Notes under the pieces: model-generated
Databases searched by the model: none
What the model saw: only the letters and a program-made list of their open reading frames with translations
What the model was told of the DNA's origin: nothing
DNA from: an uncultured Collinsella sp.
GTDB taxonomy: Bacteria; Actinomycetota; Coriobacteriia; Coriobacteriales; Coriobacteriaceae
Direction: 5' to 3'
Assembly: GCA_900553165.1 (NCBI GenBank)
Contig: USCN01000072.1
Coordinates: 1 to 6,780 of the forward strand
Length of the DNA: 6,780 nt
Program-made: the position numbers and the translations under genes
In this document: piece by piece, positions 5,647-6,780 of the stretch
Layout of the letters: each line of letters opens with the position of its first letter
Numbering within the stretch: position 1 is the first letter of the stretch

Positions 5647-6634
5647 AGTTTCCCTGCGCGCCCGAGATGCCGTTTTGCAGTGCGTTCCAGGCATCCGTCG
5701 CCATGTCGCCCAAGTTCTGCGCGGTGTCGCCCAGGTTTTGTGCCGTATCGCCCAGCTCTTGCGCCTTGTCTCCCAACTCCTGTGCCTTGTTGCTCAAGTC
5801 CTCCAGCGTATTGGAGCTCGAGCTGTCGGTACCGCTTTGGCCGCCGGACGAGTTGCCCGAGCTGTTCTTGTGCGTGAGTTGAATTTCGAGGTTGCCGTTG
5901 TCGTTATAGTAGGCAGAAGTAACGACCCAGTTGGCATCGATGACGGGCGTTGAGCCATCATCAGTCAGGACCACGGCATTCGAAAGATCGGCGCCGCGCG
6001 ACTTGAGAAGCTTTTTGGCGTTGGACCAGTACTGCCCCGGGATATCGCTCAGATCGACGGTGCTAGACGAGGCGGACTCGGTTTGCTCGGCAGTGGTATC
6101 GGCCGTTGAACTCCCTCGCTTGTTGAGCATGCCCGACACGATGGCAAACACAACCGACAGCGCAAAGAAGATCGCCAGCACGATGAGGATCTTCTTGATC
6201 ACGCTCGACGAACGCGACGGCTTCTTCTCCTCGTCCTCGCCATATTGCGGAATCGACTTGGGGTACTCGCGATACGGCTCGCGCGACTCGTAGCGAGGCT
6301 GCGCCGTGCGAGGCATATACGTCGTCTGCTGAGGCTGCGGAATGGGATTCTGCGGCAGGTCATCATAGGGATTCGGTGTCGAAGCGGCATAAGAATCCTG
6401 CGACGCATGATCAAACGGGTCCGGAGCTGCGTTGCCATAGGGGCCTTGCGAAGATGCAGCGCAAGAATCCTGCGCCGTGTCGCCATAGCCCATAACCCGG
6501 GTGGGCTCGGCAGAAGGCTGCGTCGCGGCGGGGTCGGTATATCCGGGGTTGGGAACAACGCGGGTCGCATCGGCGCTATCGCCAGCCTGCGCGGAACCGT
6601 AGCCGCCCATCACGGTTGTCTTGTCCTGATCCAT
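5645..6634 (-). CDS. One-pass membrane protein with PASTA-like external domain and heptad repeats
   Basis: The 329-residue protein starts at ATG 6634, seven bases after AAAGGAA on the minus strand. Residues 1-145 are predicted cytoplasmic and disordered, rich in Gln, Pro, Tyr and Ser. They carry three similar Thr-Val motifs (KTTVMGG near 7, DATRVVP near 24, EPTRVMG near 45) and several Pro-Tyr/Phe-Gly/Asp units (65-91). A Lys/Arg-flanked helix at about 149-169 (KKILIVLAIFFAL) crosses the membrane without a signal peptidase site, so the C-terminus should be outside. Residues 198-256 (IPGQYWSNAKKLLKSRG through IQLTHK) resemble a divergent PASTA domain in pattern. A Ser/Gly/Asn linker (257-275) and four heptads (283-310) follow. 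PASTA domains in Ser/Thr kinases sense cell-wall fragments; this protein has no kinase domain. It may be a kinase substrate or wall-associated adaptor, by inference. It converges on the exporter gene with a 12-base gap. I do not know a name for it. Confidence 0.85.
   Translation of the reverse strand: MDQDKTTVMGGYGSAQAGDSADATRVVPNPGYTDPAATQPSAEPTRVMGYGDTAQDSCAASSQGPYGNAAPDPFDHASQDSYAASTPNPYDDLPQNPIPQPQQTTYMPRTAQPRYESREPYREYPKSIPQYGEDEEKKPSRSSSVIKKILIVLAIFFALSVVFAIVSGMLNKRGSSTADTTAEQTESASSSTVDLSDIPGQYWSNAKKLLKSRGADLSNAVVLTDDGSTPVIDANWVVTSAYYNDNGNLEIQLTHKNSSGNSSGGQSGTDSSSSNTLEDLSNKAQELGDKAQELGDTAQNLGDTAQNLGDMATDAWNALQNGISGAQGN
5705..5788 (-). repeat. Four tandem 21-bp units encoding [KT]AQ[EN]LGD heptads
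   Basis: In the membrane-protein gene, residues 283-310 form four perfect-length heptads: KAQELGD twice, then TAQNLGD twice, followed by a partial MATD. The DNA units have diverged at third positions (for example GCGCGG, GTGCCG and GCGCCT at equivalent sites on the plus strand), so the protein pattern seems to be under selection and is not a recent slip. It should form an amphipathic helix or coiled coil outside the membrane. Confidence 0.85.
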
Positions 6635-6679
6635 GCAACGATTCCTTTCCGTCGCGCGTGAGCATCAAGTTATCCATGC

Positions 6680-6685
6680 ATTCTA
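6680..6685 (-). promoter_or_regulatory. Possible -10 element for the PASTA-like membrane protein
   Basis: On the minus strand TAGAAT (5 of 6 to TATAAT) lies 45 bases before the ATG, giving a leader of about 40 bases. No clear -35 hexamer sits 17 bases further up. It lies after the terminator at 6752-6772, which fits an independent promoter. Confidence 0.35.
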
Positions 6686-6751
6686 CCCGCGCAAAAGCCT
6701 ATGATGGGCAGAGCCCGTCGGTATCTACAAGACATGCGCGGGCCTAAGGAT

Positions 6752-6772
6752 AAAAAAGCCCCGCCGGGCCTT
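6752..6772 (-). terminator. Intrinsic terminator for a minus-strand gene beyond the right edge
   Basis: On the minus strand AAGGCCC and GGGCTTT pair (one G-T wobble) around a GGCG loop, and the stem runs into a six-base T run (6757 down to 6752). The G-T pair becomes A-C on the plus strand, so it favours minus-strand transcription. It would insulate the membrane-protein gene from an upstream gene outside the window. Confidence 0.7.
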
Positions 6773-6780
6773 GTGGGCAC

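Overview
The window reads as chromosome from a GC-rich (roughly 60% by eye) Gram-positive gut actinobacterium, most likely Collinsella or a close relative in the Coriobacteriia. Supporting signs are the codon use, strong purine-rich Shine-Dalgarno sites, a surface protein with a LAxTG-type sorting motif, and a one-pass membrane protein with an extracellular PASTA-like domain. This assignment rests on pattern recognition, not a search. No RNA gene, CRISPR array, insertion sequence or phage gene was seen.

Layout. (1) Positions 1-1257 (+) hold the 3' part of a cell-surface protein, open to the left edge, ending in a degraded sorting tail and followed by a strong intrinsic terminator at 1287-1324. 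The first ~55 bases look non-coding: they carry a 13-bp perfect hairpin oriented as a minus-strand terminator. (2) Positions 1350-1619 (-) are the remnant of a small PH-like-domain gene, intact except for one in-frame TAG. It is not an annotated open frame, but it keeps its start, ribosome site and both halves of the protein. (3) Positions 1788-2837 (+) encode an orphan YhcG/DUF1016 PDDEXK nuclease-like protein. (4) Positions 2895-4232 (-) encode a protein with two zinc ribbons and a VNGQTG motif. (5) Diverging from it across 218 bp, 4451-5632 (+) encodes a cation diffusion facilitator with an Asn-Asp/Asp-Asp metal site and two tandem C-terminal domains. (6) Positions 5645-6634 (-) encode a one-pass membrane protein with a disordered cytoplasmic N-terminus carrying three Thr-Val motifs, a PASTA-like external domain and a four-unit heptad repeat. 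(7) At the right edge lies the minus-strand terminator of a gene beyond the window.

The genes are mostly single transcription units in alternating directions, with no obvious operon and no clear multi-gene system. The nearest thing to a shared context is the divergent zinc-ribbon/cation-exporter pair. The most notable observations are the amber-interrupted PH-like gene, the apparently decaying surface-protein gene beside it, the tandem C-terminal domains of the exporter, and the modular membrane protein at the right end. All five coding genes, and the remnant, end in TAG.
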